Shown: positions 33,259 to 42,955 of the stretch, in pieces
Position numbering within the stretch: position 1 is the first letter of the stretch
Layout: each line of letters starts with the position of its first letter
Assembly (NCBI GenBank): GCA_964513745.1
Contig: CAZEOK010000001.1
Span: 13,633 to 77,632 of the forward strand
Direction of reading: 5' to 3'
Origin: DATDCY01 sp964513745
GTDB lineage: Bacteria; JAUVQV01; DATDCY01
Length of the DNA stretch: 64,000 bases
Notes under the pieces: generated by a model
Seen by the model: only the letters and a program-made list of their open reading frames with translations
What the model was told of the DNA's origin: nothing
Databases searched by the model: none
Program-made: the position numbers and the translations under genes

Positions 33259-34613
33259 GCGGTGTTTCCCCGGCTGGCTCCCGCACCCTCCCCGGCGAGA
33301 CCGCCCTCGATCCCGGCAGCCGCCCACCGCGGCCGCCAGACAAGAAACGTGAGGGCGGTGTCGACGACACCGGCGAGCATCGCCAGCGTCAGCCCGAGGA
33401 GGGCGACGGGGACGAAGCCGGCGAATACGCATACCATGACAAAATACGGCAGAAAGTCGTTGCGGACGACGGTTTGCTTGAAACGGTACGCGAATCCCCC
33501 GAGCCCGGATCCGCCTCCCGGCCGCGCGATGAGCGCGAGCCGCTGGTGATCGCCCGCGCGCGGGTCCCGCGCGAAGAGATACCAGCGCGGCGGGTAGGTG
33601 AGGCAGAAACCAGTGAGACCGAGCAAACCGCAGGCGATCCAGAATCCCTGTCCGCTCGCGCGGGCGAGCCCTGCTGCAAGACCAGCGATGCACGCGGCGA
33701 GCGAGAGATCGTCGACGATGGTGTCCATCCAGGCTCCGAGCGGCGTGCCGAGGTACTTGAGCCGGGCGAGCTCTCCGTCGCAGCCGTCGAATATTGCCGC
33801 GGCCCACCAGCAGGCGGCGGCCAGCGCGAATCCCGGGCGCGTGCCGCGCGAGGCAAGGGTGGCGGCGGCAATGCCGAGGGCGCAGACGAGCGCGGTGACG
33901 TGGTTCGGCAGCACGGCGGTGCGGGCCAGACGGGCGGTGATTGCCAGAGACACCGGACGGCTCAGCAGTTTCGAGAATACACCATCCGCCGGTTTGCGCA
34001 GGGCACGCAACAAGACTCGCTCCGCGGCGGGTACATCTGCGGGCCCCAGCACCGGGCACACCCGGTCGCCATCGAGATCTTCGCAGAGCGCCCCTCCGAC
34101 GTTGGCCGATCCGGGGCTCTCGAGGAACTGGTCGAGGGCTCCGGCACGCACCCGGGCAAACGCGATCTGTCCCCGGCGGGGATCGTTCCACGACTTGGCT
34201 GGGCACCCGGAAGGCAAGGCGACCAACGCCTTCGCGGTAAGAGCGCGGTCCCACACGGTGGTGCCGAAAAAAACAACAACCTCCCGTTCACGAAACCGGG
34301 AGAGAGCAGCAGCGGGAGAACCATCGGGAAGAAGCTTGACCCCGGCCAGGCGCCGGTCGACGGCGAGCAGGTGCTCAACGTTCAGGGCGTCATCGATCCC
34401 GACCGCCACGAAGACCGGACCATACCCGCCGGACTCCGCCTCCCGACAGGCCCGAACGAGGAGGGGCAATCCGGCCACCCGCGCCAGTCCCAAGCCGGCG
34501 GGAGCATGCCGCAGCCAGACGAGGCAGGGCGTCAACTCCAGGCACCCGCCTTCGACACCGCCTGAGCCTGACCCCGGGGCGATCAGGCTCGTTTCCCCGG
34601 CCAACCGGCTCAT
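33255..34613 (-). CDS. CDP-alcohol phosphotransferase with N-terminal degenerate nucleotidyltransferase-like domain
   Basis: A 452-residue protein. Residues 200-440 form a CDP-alcohol phosphotransferase: about six membrane helices and the motif DGCDGELARLKYLG followed by GAWMDTIVDD, which gives the DG..AR...G...D...D metal site. Residues 25-200 look like a nucleotidyltransferase domain but lack the glycine-rich G.G.R signature, so they may be inactive. The two-domain layout resembles bifunctional IPCT/DIPP synthase, which makes di-myo-inositol phosphate phosphates. Here a separate active-looking nucleotidyltransferase lies just upstream. The product could be an inositol- or other polyol-phosphodiester, or an aminoalkylphosphonate-type decoration of a glycan or lipid. 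It overlaps its neighbours on both sides by 4 nt. Confidence 0.8.
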   Translation of the reverse strand: MSRLAGETSLIAPGSGSGGVEGGCLELTPCLVWLRHAPAGLGLARVAGLPLLVRACREAESGGYGPVFVAVGIDDALNVEHLLAVDRRLAGVKLLPDGSPAAALSRFREREVVVFFGTTVWDRALTAKALVALPSGCPAKSWNDPRRGQIAFARVRAGALDQFLESPGSANVGGALCEDLDGDRVCPVLGPADVPAAERVLLRALRKPADGVFSKLLSRPVSLAITARLARTAVLPNHVTALVCALGIAAATLASRGTRPGFALAAACWWAAAIFDGCDGELARLKYLGTPLGAWMDTIVDDLSLAACIAGLAAGLARASGQGFWIACGLLGLTGFCLTYPPRWYLFARDPRAGDHQRLALIARPGGGSGLGGFAYRFKQTVVRNDFLPYFVMVCVFAGFVPVALLGLTLAMLAGVVDTALTFLVWRPRWAAAGIEGGLAGEGAGASRGNTA

Positions 34614-35335
34614 GGACGGAGGGTCAGCTGAGCGAAGTGAAGCTCAGCCTGCGCAAGCGCGTTCTCGTCGTCCACATCGAGCCAGAAGGCGTCGCCGATA
34701 TCCATGGTCCTGGCGAGGTTTTTCGCGGCAAGGCACCGCATCCCGCCGCTCAACGTCGAGTCGCCGGAATGCGCGCTTTCCTGAAGGGCATCGAACAGCG
34801 CATGAGTGCAGAGGAAGAGACCGGTGTCGAAGGCGTTGAATTTTTCCAGAGTTTTCCCGATGGCCCTGAGCCGCCCCCCCTCCTCCAGGACCCTGGTGAC
34901 GTCATCCATGTCCACGAGGGGGTGATTGTCGACCCGGCGGTCCACGGCAAGGACGGTCTCCCCCGCCCCGACCGGGAACTCGATGAGGCGGCGCATGATC
35001 CCCTCATCGAAGAGGTGATCGGCCATCGCAAGCAGGAACGGCTCGCGGACGAGCCCCCTGGCCCGCAGGACGGAGAGTCCGTTCTCCAGGTCCCACCGCT
35101 CGTTGTGGACGAGAGCCAGGGGAACCTGCAGCCTGCAGGACAACCCCTCCAGGAAGGTCTCGATCCTGTCGGCATTGAAACCGGTGACAACGACAAAACC
35201 GGTCGCCCCGGCGCCCCGGGCGGTGTCGATGACCCTCTCGAGAAGGGGAACGTCGACCACCGGCGTCAGCGGCTTGGAGTCGGACACCGACGAGAGCCTC
35301 CTGCCCTGCCCCGCGGCGATGATGACGACCTGCAT
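34610..35335 (-). CDS. Sugar/inositol-phosphate nucleotidyltransferase (IPCT-like)
   Basis: This 241-residue protein is the first gene of the glycan operon. It has the nucleotidyltransferase start VVIIAAGQGRRLSSVSDSKP (loop plus catalytic Lys), NGLSVLRARGLV, LAMADHLFDEGIM, LAVDRRV, KFNAFDTGLFLCT and FWLDVDDENALAQAE. The combination fits myo-inositol-1-phosphate cytidylyltransferase better than RmlA or GlmU, and its partner CDP-alcohol phosphotransferase uses CDP-activated substrates. Aminoethylphosphonate cytidylyltransferase is an alternative. The ATG at 35335 has AAAGGA upstream; a longer open frame adds ten residues of little merit. Confidence 0.75.
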   Translation of the reverse strand: MQVVIIAAGQGRRLSSVSDSKPLTPVVDVPLLERVIDTARGAGATGFVVVTGFNADRIETFLEGLSCRLQVPLALVHNERWDLENGLSVLRARGLVREPFLLAMADHLFDEGIMRRLIEFPVGAGETVLAVDRRVDNHPLVDMDDVTRVLEEGGRLRAIGKTLEKFNAFDTGLFLCTHALFDALQESAHSGDSTLSGGMRCLAAKNLARTMDIGDAFWLDVDDENALAQAELHFAQLTLRP

Positions 35336-35430
35336 TCGGCTATCCTTTCCCCTGGCAGTCCTCACCTCTTCGGGTGCACTGCTTCTTTCCGGAGTGCCTA
35401 GCCCGAGCGTTGTCTGTCAGGACCGGGGTG

Positions 35431-35459
35431 ATTCTTCGATCAAGGACCGGGATTGTCAA
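35431..35459 (-). promoter_or_regulatory. Putative sigma70-type promoter of the nine-gene glycan operon
   Basis: On the minus strand a perfect TTGACA (35459-35454) and AAGAAT (35436-35431, four of six) are 17 nt apart. Transcription would start near 35424, about 89 nt upstream of the nucleotidyltransferase ATG. This fits the only large gap upstream of a chain of overlapping genes. Confidence 0.55.
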
Positions 35460-35557
35460 CACCAAAGTCCAGGCGGGAGCCACCGCCGCAGGGAACCGGG
35501 ACCCCGGCGAGTTCTCTCCGGCGCACGACGATGAAACGAGACCGGCGTGGGGCAGGG

Positions 35558-36547
35558 TCAGCCGGCCTCGATTTCCCGGAGGAGCCCCAGCGAATCCATC
35601 TCCTCGCGGTTGAGCAGCGCGTCGACGCCGCGGCGCGAGTGGTCGTGAGGCGCCGCAGCGCCCGGGGCGGTGGCCGGCGGCGCGGCGGCAGCGGTTTTCG
35701 CCTCTGGCGCGCGCGGTGGCGGGGCAGCGCCGGCCTTGAGGCCCAGGTCGGCGACAACGCCCTCGACGACGGAGGCGTCGACGTGGTCCTTGCGGACGAG
35801 ATAGGCCTCGAAGAGGCAATTGTCGCAGATCACGTTGATCAGGCGGGGGATGCCCCGCGAGTACCGGTGTATCAGCTCCAGCGCCTCGGGCCGGAAGATT
35901 TCCCGGTCACCGCCGCCGGCGACCCGGAGCCGGTGGAGGATGTAAGCCGACGTGGAATCGAGCCCCATGGCGCTGAGGCGATAGCGCAGCGCCACCCGCT
36001 GTTGGAGCGGCTCGTCGAGCGCGAGCGTCTGATCCAGACTCTGCAACCCGAAGAAGATGAACGTCACCAGCTTGTGCGCCGGCAGCTCGAGATTGAGCAA
36101 CCCGCGGAACTCTTCCATCAGCTCGCGCGACTGCAGCATCTGGGCCTCATCGATGAGGACCACCGCCTTGCGCCCCTCCTCCTTGATCCTGAGGAGCCGG
36201 TGATAGATGGCGGCGACGGTCTCGATCCTTCCCTCCGGGATCTCCTCCACGCCGATCTGGGCCGCGATCTTGCGCAACAGCCACTCCGCGGAGATCGCTG
36301 AGTGGACGACGACGAGCAACGCGGACTCGAATTCCCGCTCGTCGAGCTCGTCGAGGAGGTGCCGGGCCAGGGTTGTCTTGCCGGCGCCGATATCGCCGAC
36401 CAGAACCGCGAGTCCGACATTCGAACTGGCCGCGTGCTTGAGCCGCAGGAGCGCCTGGCTGTGCTGGCTGCTGTTGAAGTAGTAGCGCGCGTCGGGGGCG
36501 TTGGAAAAAGGCTGCTCATGTAGCTGGAAAAATCCCTCGTAACTCAT
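35558..36547 (-). CDS. ExeA/GspA-like AAA ATPase
   Basis: A 329-residue ATPase starting MSYEGFFQLHEQPFSNAPDA, the conserved start of the ExeA/GspA group (Y..FF.L.E.PF...PD...Y). It has Walker A (VGDIGAGKTT), Walker B (AVVLIDEAQML) and GIPRLINVICDNCLFEAYL near residue 240, the arginine-containing sensor of the family. The last about 70 residues are a low-complexity Ala/Pro linker. In type II secretion GspA pairs with peptidoglycan-binding GspB. Here it follows a large TPR protein by 46 nt, so a role in envelope or pilus/secretion assembly is likely, though no membrane segment is visible. Confidence 0.85.
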   Translation of the reverse strand: MSYEGFFQLHEQPFSNAPDARYYFNSSQHSQALLRLKHAASSNVGLAVLVGDIGAGKTTLARHLLDELDEREFESALLVVVHSAISAEWLLRKIAAQIGVEEIPEGRIETVAAIYHRLLRIKEEGRKAVVLIDEAQMLQSRELMEEFRGLLNLELPAHKLVTFIFFGLQSLDQTLALDEPLQQRVALRYRLSAMGLDSTSAYILHRLRVAGGGDREIFRPEALELIHRYSRGIPRLINVICDNCLFEAYLVRKDHVDASVVEGVVADLGLKAGAAPPPRAPEAKTAAAAPPATAPGAAAPHDHSRRGVDALLNREEMDSLGLLREIEAG

Positions 36548-36593
36548 GGATAAAAGTATACACCCTCAATCCCGGCCGATGGAAGTGGGGGGA

Positions 36594-39593
36594 TCAGAGG
36601 TAGGAGACTTTGGGTTTCCTGCGCGGAGGGGTGTCCGGCGGGGGCGCCGGGACGACGCGGGAGGCCACGTCACGATAGCCGGGATCGAGGGCCAGGAGGC
36701 GCTGCAGCGTCTCCTGCGCCTCGGCGGCCCGACCGGCCTGCTCGTGCAGGGCGGCGAGGTCGTAGAGAAACCCTTTCTGATCCTCGCTGCCCTCGACAGC
36801 AAGCGAGATGCCGGTGCGTAACTTGAGTGCCGACTCGTCGAACCGTCCCATCTCGCGCAAACACAGGGCTATCATGCTGATGGCGTTCAAGCTGCGGATC
36901 GGGCTTTTTTCGGCGAGCGTGAACTCCACGATGGCCTCGTCCATGAGGCCCATCTCCTTGTAGGCAATCCCGAGGTTGTAGTGCGTCTCGAAGTCCTCGT
37001 CGCCGAGCTGCTCCTTCACCGAGCGCTGAAACTCGTTGAAGATCTCCGTGAGCCCGTCCTCCCCCAACTGCTGCGGCTGGGACGGGGTCAGATCCGGGAC
37101 GGGCTGAGTCCCGAGTTCCTGACCCAGCCCGCTGAGATACTCGGAAAAGTCCGCGGCCTCGACATCGGGTGTCGGGACCGGGGGGTGCCGGGGCGCTGCT
37201 TCCCCGGGTTGCGGGGATGTCGCGCTTTCGACCCGATCGGGTGCCCCCACGGCACCTGAGACGCTGCCGGCGCCGGGCGTTGCCGACGCCGGGGGACGCA
37301 TCTCCCCGATCTTTTGCAACTGTGAGGTGATGAGCGGATGGCCGGGGGCAAGGCGCAGGAGTTTGCTGTAGAGAAATTCCGCTTCGTCGACAAGGCCCTG
37401 CTGCAGGTAAAAGTCGGCCTCAGCGAGGAACTCCTCGAACTCGCCCATGCCCGTGCCGGTGTCGCTGATCGAGATTTTCTCCTGGGGTGCCGTGGCGGCC
37501 GGAGACGGCTGTGCGATCTGGACACCGAATCCGGGCGCTTCACCGCCGAAGCCTTCGAAGGTGAACTCCTCGAACTCGGATTTGCCGGGCGACTGCGGTT
37601 CGGGAAGGCCGGCAGGGGGGGGAGTACCTTCAGCAACCGTCTCGACCACGACTTCAGGCACCATTTCAGGAACTGGGACAGGCGTCACTTCAGGCACCGG
37701 TTCAGGCACCGGTTCAGGCACCGGTTCGTGCACCAGTTCAGGCACCGGTTCGTGGATTGGTTCGTGGATTGGTTCGGGCATTGGGACAAGCGGAGGTTCC
37801 TGCAGGGGCTCAGCTTCAGGAGTGGGCGCGGGTTCGGACACGACCTGCGGCGCTTCCACTGCCTCTTCCAGCAGATCGATGCCGAACTCCTCCTCGGCTG
37901 CAGGAGGTTCGATCGTTGACGAGGAATCGGCCGCCTCTTCGAGCATCAGATCGGCCAGTCCGCGCGCCGCTGCCGGGTTCCGCGGATCGATGTCGAGCGC
38001 CGCCTTGTAGGCCGTTCGTGCCTCCTCGAATTGCGCCCCTCGCCGCTGCAGGTCGGCCAGCCGCAGCAAGCCGTCCCGCACTGCGGTGCGGTCACCCAGG
38101 TGCCGGCGGGCCTCGATGAGCGCCTGCCACGCCTCGATGTCGCCCGGGTTTTTTCCGAGGTGCTCCTCGAGAAATGCCGAAGCCTTCTCGGGGGCCCCCT
38201 GCCCGATGATGGTCCGCGCATCCTCGACGCTCGCCGGCTCGAGCGCCAAGACGGCTACGGTCTCGTCCTCGAGAGCCAATTCCTCTTCCTCGCCGATCCC
38301 GGCGACGAAGTCGTCCTCCTCCAGGTCGATCTCGACGACTTCCTCCTCCTCCGTTTCGGGAGCCGGCGGCTGCGACGGGACGGCTGCGGGCGGGGTAGGC
38401 GGGGCCTCGACTTTCGGGGCCGGCGTCAGGGATCTGAGACTTTCCAGCTGCTGGTCGACAACCGCATCTCCCGGGTTGATCTCGAGATATCTCTCGAGGG
38501 CACCGATGGCGCTGCGCACCAGTCCCTTTTTCTCATAGACCACGGCAAGCTGGAGATAGGCGCTTGCGATCGCCCCCTTTTCACCCCGTTTCTGAGCGAC
38601 CTCGAGGATACGCTGGAAGATCTTGTCGTCCTCGGGGGAGGCGTCAGCCATCTCCCGGAGCAGAGACTCGGCCGGCGCGAGCTGGTTTTCGGCCAGATGC
38701 ACGCTCACGCAGCGGTTGATCGCGGCGGTCCCCTTGTCGATCTCGCCGGCCTTGAGGTAGGCCCGCCCGAGCGCGAGGTTCACCGGCACCGAGTTCGGTT
38801 CCCGCTCCAGGACGGTCTCGAGCGCTTTCACGGCCTCCCGCGGGTGGTTCACCCTGGTGATGGCCTCGGCGTAGAGCACCAGCAGGTCGATGTCGCGCGA
38901 ACCTTTCGCAACGGGCGTTTCCAGGAGGCCGACCACGACCGGCCAGTCCTGGCGCTGGGCGTAGAATTCGGCCAGCCGACGCCGGGCCTCGCTGTTGGCC
39001 GGGTGGAGCTTGAAAGCCCGCACGTAGAGCTGGGCCGCGGCGTCCATTTCCTTCTTTTCGCGATAGCCGTTGGCGGCGCGAACGTACTCCTCGGCCGCCT
39101 TCTCGGGGAACTTCTGCCTCTCGAACATCCCCGCGAGCTTCACGCGCACCGGGAGGTTGGCGGGATCGAGGTTGGCGATCTTGCGGAAGATGTCGAGGGC
39201 GGCGGAGACATCCCCCTTCTTGTCGTACTGATCGGCCACATGGAGGTACTGCGTCCGCGCCTCTGCCGGGAGCCTCTGGCTGGCGTAGAGGTCGCCGAGC
39301 TTCAGGCGCACGCCCAGCTGTTCGGGGTCGAGATTGACCACCTTTTGGCAGATGGCGATGGAGCGCAGCGCGAAACCGTCCTTCTCGTAGAGCGCGGAAG
39401 CCTCCAGGTACTCCGCGATCGCGTCTTTCTTCTTCCCCTGCTTGATGTAGATATCGCCGAGGGTGTTATGGACGTTCGCGTCGCGGGGATCGACCTTGAC
39501 GACCGATTTGTAGGTCTCGATGGCCTTTTCGATCTTGCCGGCCTGGACCTGCTTGAGCGCGTCGCGGAGAAGCGTTTTCTTGTCGACAGCCAT
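36594..39593 (-). CDS. Large TPR protein with proline/glutamate repeat linker
   Basis: A 999-residue cytoplasmic scaffold-type protein. The first about 390 residues are tandem TPR helices (AIETYKSVVKVDPRDANVHN; AALDIFRKIANLDPANLPVR; AAEEYVRAANGYREKKEMDA). A middle region of acidic and Pro-rich linker includes an EPVPEPVP-type repeat. The C-terminal about 200 residues return to TPR (HYNLGIAYKEMGLMDEAIVE). There is no signal peptide. The ATG at 39593 has AGGA six nt upstream; a GTG four codons earlier is less likely. Followed by the ExeA-like ATPase, and in a pilus-rich neighbourhood, it probably organises a multiprotein envelope or motility complex. Confidence 0.85.
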   Translation of the reverse strand: MAVDKKTLLRDALKQVQAGKIEKAIETYKSVVKVDPRDANVHNTLGDIYIKQGKKKDAIAEYLEASALYEKDGFALRSIAICQKVVNLDPEQLGVRLKLGDLYASQRLPAEARTQYLHVADQYDKKGDVSAALDIFRKIANLDPANLPVRVKLAGMFERQKFPEKAAEEYVRAANGYREKKEMDAAAQLYVRAFKLHPANSEARRRLAEFYAQRQDWPVVVGLLETPVAKGSRDIDLLVLYAEAITRVNHPREAVKALETVLEREPNSVPVNLALGRAYLKAGEIDKGTAAINRCVSVHLAENQLAPAESLLREMADASPEDDKIFQRILEVAQKRGEKGAIASAYLQLAVVYEKKGLVRSAIGALERYLEINPGDAVVDQQLESLRSLTPAPKVEAPPTPPAAVPSQPPAPETEEEEVVEIDLEEDDFVAGIGEEEELALEDETVAVLALEPASVEDARTIIGQGAPEKASAFLEEHLGKNPGDIEAWQALIEARRHLGDRTAVRDGLLRLADLQRRGAQFEEARTAYKAALDIDPRNPAAARGLADLMLEEAADSSSTIEPPAAEEEFGIDLLEEAVEAPQVVSEPAPTPEAEPLQEPPLVPMPEPIHEPIHEPVPELVHEPVPEPVPEPVPEVTPVPVPEMVPEVVVETVAEGTPPPAGLPEPQSPGKSEFEEFTFEGFGGEAPGFGVQIAQPSPAATAPQEKISISDTGTGMGEFEEFLAEADFYLQQGLVDEAEFLYSKLLRLAPGHPLITSQLQKIGEMRPPASATPGAGSVSGAVGAPDRVESATSPQPGEAAPRHPPVPTPDVEAADFSEYLSGLGQELGTQPVPDLTPSQPQQLGEDGLTEIFNEFQRSVKEQLGDEDFETHYNLGIAYKEMGLMDEAIVEFTLAEKSPIRSLNAISMIALCLREMGRFDESALKLRTGISLAVEGSEDQKGFLYDLAALHEQAGRAAEAQETLQRLLALDPGYRDVASRVVPAPPPDTPPRRKPKVSYL
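37689..37784. repeat. Eight tandem 12-bp units within the TPR gene
   Basis: The plus strand reads TTCAGGCACCGG three times, then TTCGTGCACCAG, TTCAGGCACCGG, TTCGTGGATTGG twice and TTCGGGCATTGG. On the coding strand each unit encodes four residues of the type E-P-V/I-P/H. Being a multiple of three, copy-number change would lengthen or shorten the linker without shifting the frame. Confidence 0.9.
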
Positions 39594-39710
39594 ACCGTCC
39601 TGCACCCCCGCTGATGGGGGCGGTGCACGTGATGTTCATTGCCCCATGGTGTGCGGGCAAAATCCGGACCCCGCACTCACCGTGCATGGTAGGACCGCGT
39701 CGTTCGCGTG

Positions 39711-40514
39711 TCAACGCACTCTGCCGTTCCAGCACTCCGACCGATAGCGGTCCGTCTCCAACTCCCGGGAATCAAGCTCCTCCGCGCCGCTGGGCTCCCC
39801 GGGGACGAAGCGGACCCCCCAGGCGGCGGCGCACCCGTCGACGACCGCGGCGGCAAGCGCCTCTGGAGTCGGGCAGGGGTGCAGGACCTCTGCCAATCCG
39901 GTCATGCCTGCCACGCTGTCTTTGCCGTTGCAGCCGCGCAGTACCGTCTCGAGAAGCGCTCCGTGACTCTCGAGGAGAATCGAGCCGTGCTGGAGAAACG
40001 CGTCCTTCTCGCGGCGCTGGGCGCTGCCGACAAGCTTGCGGCCGTCGATTTCGATCTCGCTGCGGGCAGTGGTCGCGAAGCAACCCGGATGGCGTGACGG
40101 TCGCGGCGATTCGCGCGCCCCCGGAGACGACATCGCGGCCCCGAGACCGAGCCGTCGCAGACCATCGAGAAGCCCCGCCGCGATTCGCCGGTACGCCTGC
40201 TCGAGCCCCGTACCGAAACCGGGTTGCCCCGCGGGCGCCGAGACGCTGTAGGTCACCTCGGCATCATGTAGCACCGCCCGCCCGCCCGTGACGCGGCGGA
40301 TGACATCGATACCGCGTACCCGGCAGGCGGTGCGATCCACGTCGCGCTCCCGATTCTGCGTGTAGCCGATCGTGAGCGTGGGCGACGACCAGCGGTAGAG
40401 CCGCAGGGTCGGCGGGCTGCGCCGCGCGCGGACGGACCGGAAGATCGCCTCGTCGAGGGCGAGGTTCCGGTGGCCGGGACCGGCCCCGCTGACGATGAGC
40501 CTCCACTCGCCCAC
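39711..40514 (-). CDS. LipM-like octanoyltransferase / lipoate-protein ligase family
   Basis: A 267-residue protein of the biotin/lipoyl transferase fold. Motifs are LALDEAIFRSV, SSPTLTIGYTQNRERDVD, RRVTGGRAVLHDAEVTYS, and a Cys in PGCFATTARSEIEIDGRKLVGSAQRR with QHGSILL. The Cys at this spot matches the catalytic cysteine of LipM (octanoyl-ACP:GcvH transferase), while the Lys in GRKLVGSAQ is shared with LplA. The start is the GTG at 40514, 8 nt after gcvH. The adjacent gcvH strongly suggests that GcvH is the substrate. No LipL or LipA is in the window. The longer upstream open frame is a shadow of gcvH. Confidence 0.8.
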   Translation of the reverse strand: MGEWRLIVSGAGPGHRNLALDEAIFRSVRARRSPPTLRLYRWSSPTLTIGYTQNRERDVDRTACRVRGIDVIRRVTGGRAVLHDAEVTYSVSAPAGQPGFGTGLEQAYRRIAAGLLDGLRRLGLGAAMSSPGARESPRPSRHPGCFATTARSEIEIDGRKLVGSAQRREKDAFLQHGSILLESHGALLETVLRGCNGKDSVAGMTGLAEVLHPCPTPEALAAAVVDGCAAAWGVRFVPGEPSGAEELDSRELETDRYRSECWNGRVR

Positions 40515-40522
40515 GCGCGACC

Positions 40523-40912
40523 CTAGGTGCCGACCTCTCCGACGTACGCCTCGTACTGCTCTGCGCTGAGCAGCGCCGCCAACTCCTCCGGTTTCCCGAG
40601 AGCGACCGCGATCATCCACCCCTCGCCGTAAGGATCCTTGTTGACGATCTCCGGTGTCGTCGCCAGGGTCTCGTTGACCCGGGCCACCAGGCCGCTCACC
40701 GGCGAGTGAAGATCCGAGACGGACTTGACCGACTCGACGACCCCGAAGGGCCTGTCCCGCGACAGCGCCGCGCCGACTCGCGGCGTCTCGACGAAGACGA
40801 TGTCGCCAAGCTCTTTCTGCGCGTGGTCGGTGATGCCGACGAGCGCCTCGGCGCCCGCGCTGCGGACCCAGAGGTGCTCTTTCGTGTACTTGAGTTCGGT
40901 TGGAAACCGCAT
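40523..40912 (-). CDS. gcvH: Glycine cleavage system H protein
   Basis: This 129-residue lipoyl carrier protein starts MRFPTELKYTKEHLWVRSAG and has GITDHAQKELGDIVFVETP and FGVVESVKSVSDLHSPVSG. The lysine in ESVKS is the lipoylation site. NKDPYGEGWMIAV and the C-terminal LLSAEQYEAYV complete the family pattern. A GGAGGAGG site precedes the ATG at 40912; methionines further upstream are not needed. No gcvT or gcvP is present. The nearby LipM-like gene suggests that GcvH may serve here in lipoyl relay, in glycine cleavage encoded elsewhere, or in both. A 187-nt gap to accC contains a GC-rich hairpin but no T tract. Confidence 0.95.
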   Translation of the reverse strand: MRFPTELKYTKEHLWVRSAGAEALVGITDHAQKELGDIVFVETPRVGAALSRDRPFGVVESVKSVSDLHSPVSGLVARVNETLATTPEIVNKDPYGEGWMIAVALGKPEELAALLSAEQYEAYVGEVGT

Positions 40913-41099
40913 CGTCGCCTCCTCCGCCATCGAGCATCCCAGTTCCGGACGCGGGGCAATCCCGCTCCGCGTCGCCACCGCGGCAGGGGAGGATTTCAAT
41001 CCCTCCCGCTGCGCTCGGCAGGACATGCTTCAGCCCCCCCTGCGTCCATTGCGAAGCGCGGATCGGGGATGACGATCGGCCGGGGGACCGCCGGGAGGT

Positions 41100-42440
<1,341 letters not shown>

Positions 42441-42457
42441 TGCGCGCGCCGGGGAGA

Positions 42458-42934
42458 CTAGTCGGCCTTTTCGATCTCGAAGAGAGGCTCGCCGAACTCC
42501 ACCGGGCGCCCGTCCTCGACGAGCACGGCCCGCACGATCCCCGGCTGCTCGGCCTCGATCTGGTTCATCAGCTTCATGGCCTCGATGATGCACAGCACCT
42601 GGCCCTTGCGAACGCGGGCGCCAACTTCGACGAAGGGGGCGGCGTCGGGCCCCGGCGCCCGGTAGAAGCGTCCGACGAGCGGTGCGCGCAGGAGCGTCAC
42701 ATTCTCCGGCAACTGTGGCTCGACCTTCGCGGTCGCGGCTGGAGCAAGCGCCGACGCAGGCAGAGATACTGCGGCCGCCGGCACCAGGGGCACCGGGGGG
42801 GCTGAGGCGTTAACTCCTCCTTCCCGACGCACGCGAATACGGGCGCCAGCTCGCTCGACTTCGACCTCGACCACATCCGTTCCGGCGATCAGTTCGATCA
42901 GGTCTTTTACATCCTTGATGTTCATCATCGTCAT
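42458..42934 (-). CDS. accB: Acetyl-CoA carboxylase biotin carboxyl carrier protein
   Basis: A 158-residue protein with the standard layout: an N-terminal helix-strand region (MNIKDVKDLIELIAGTDVVE), an Ala/Pro-rich linker (residues 40-75), and a C-terminal biotinyl domain. The domain has APLVGRFYRAPGPDAAPFVE, a protruding-thumb insert typical of AccB, and the biotin site CIIEAMKLMNQIEAE with the modified Lys. Several ATG codons cluster at the start (42934, 42928, 42925); the GAGGG site best fits 42928. It is coupled to accC downstream. Confidence 0.96.
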   Translation of the reverse strand: MTMMNIKDVKDLIELIAGTDVVEVEVERAGARIRVRREGGVNASAPPVPLVPAAAVSLPASALAPAATAKVEPQLPENVTLLRAPLVGRFYRAPGPDAAPFVEVGARVRKGQVLCIIEAMKLMNQIEAEQPGIVRAVLVEDGRPVEFGEPLFEIEKAD

Positions 42935-42955
42935 GCCCTCGTGCTGACCTCTCCC

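Noticed and set aside
37689..37784. Tandem repeats as a CRISPR-like array
   Set aside because: Units are 12 bp without spacers and encode an in-frame protein repeat.
40913..41099. Possible glycine riboswitch upstream of gcvH
   Set aside because: Only a GC-rich hairpin (about 40986-41007) is visible. I could not find the conserved glycine aptamer core, and no T tract or expression platform is evident.
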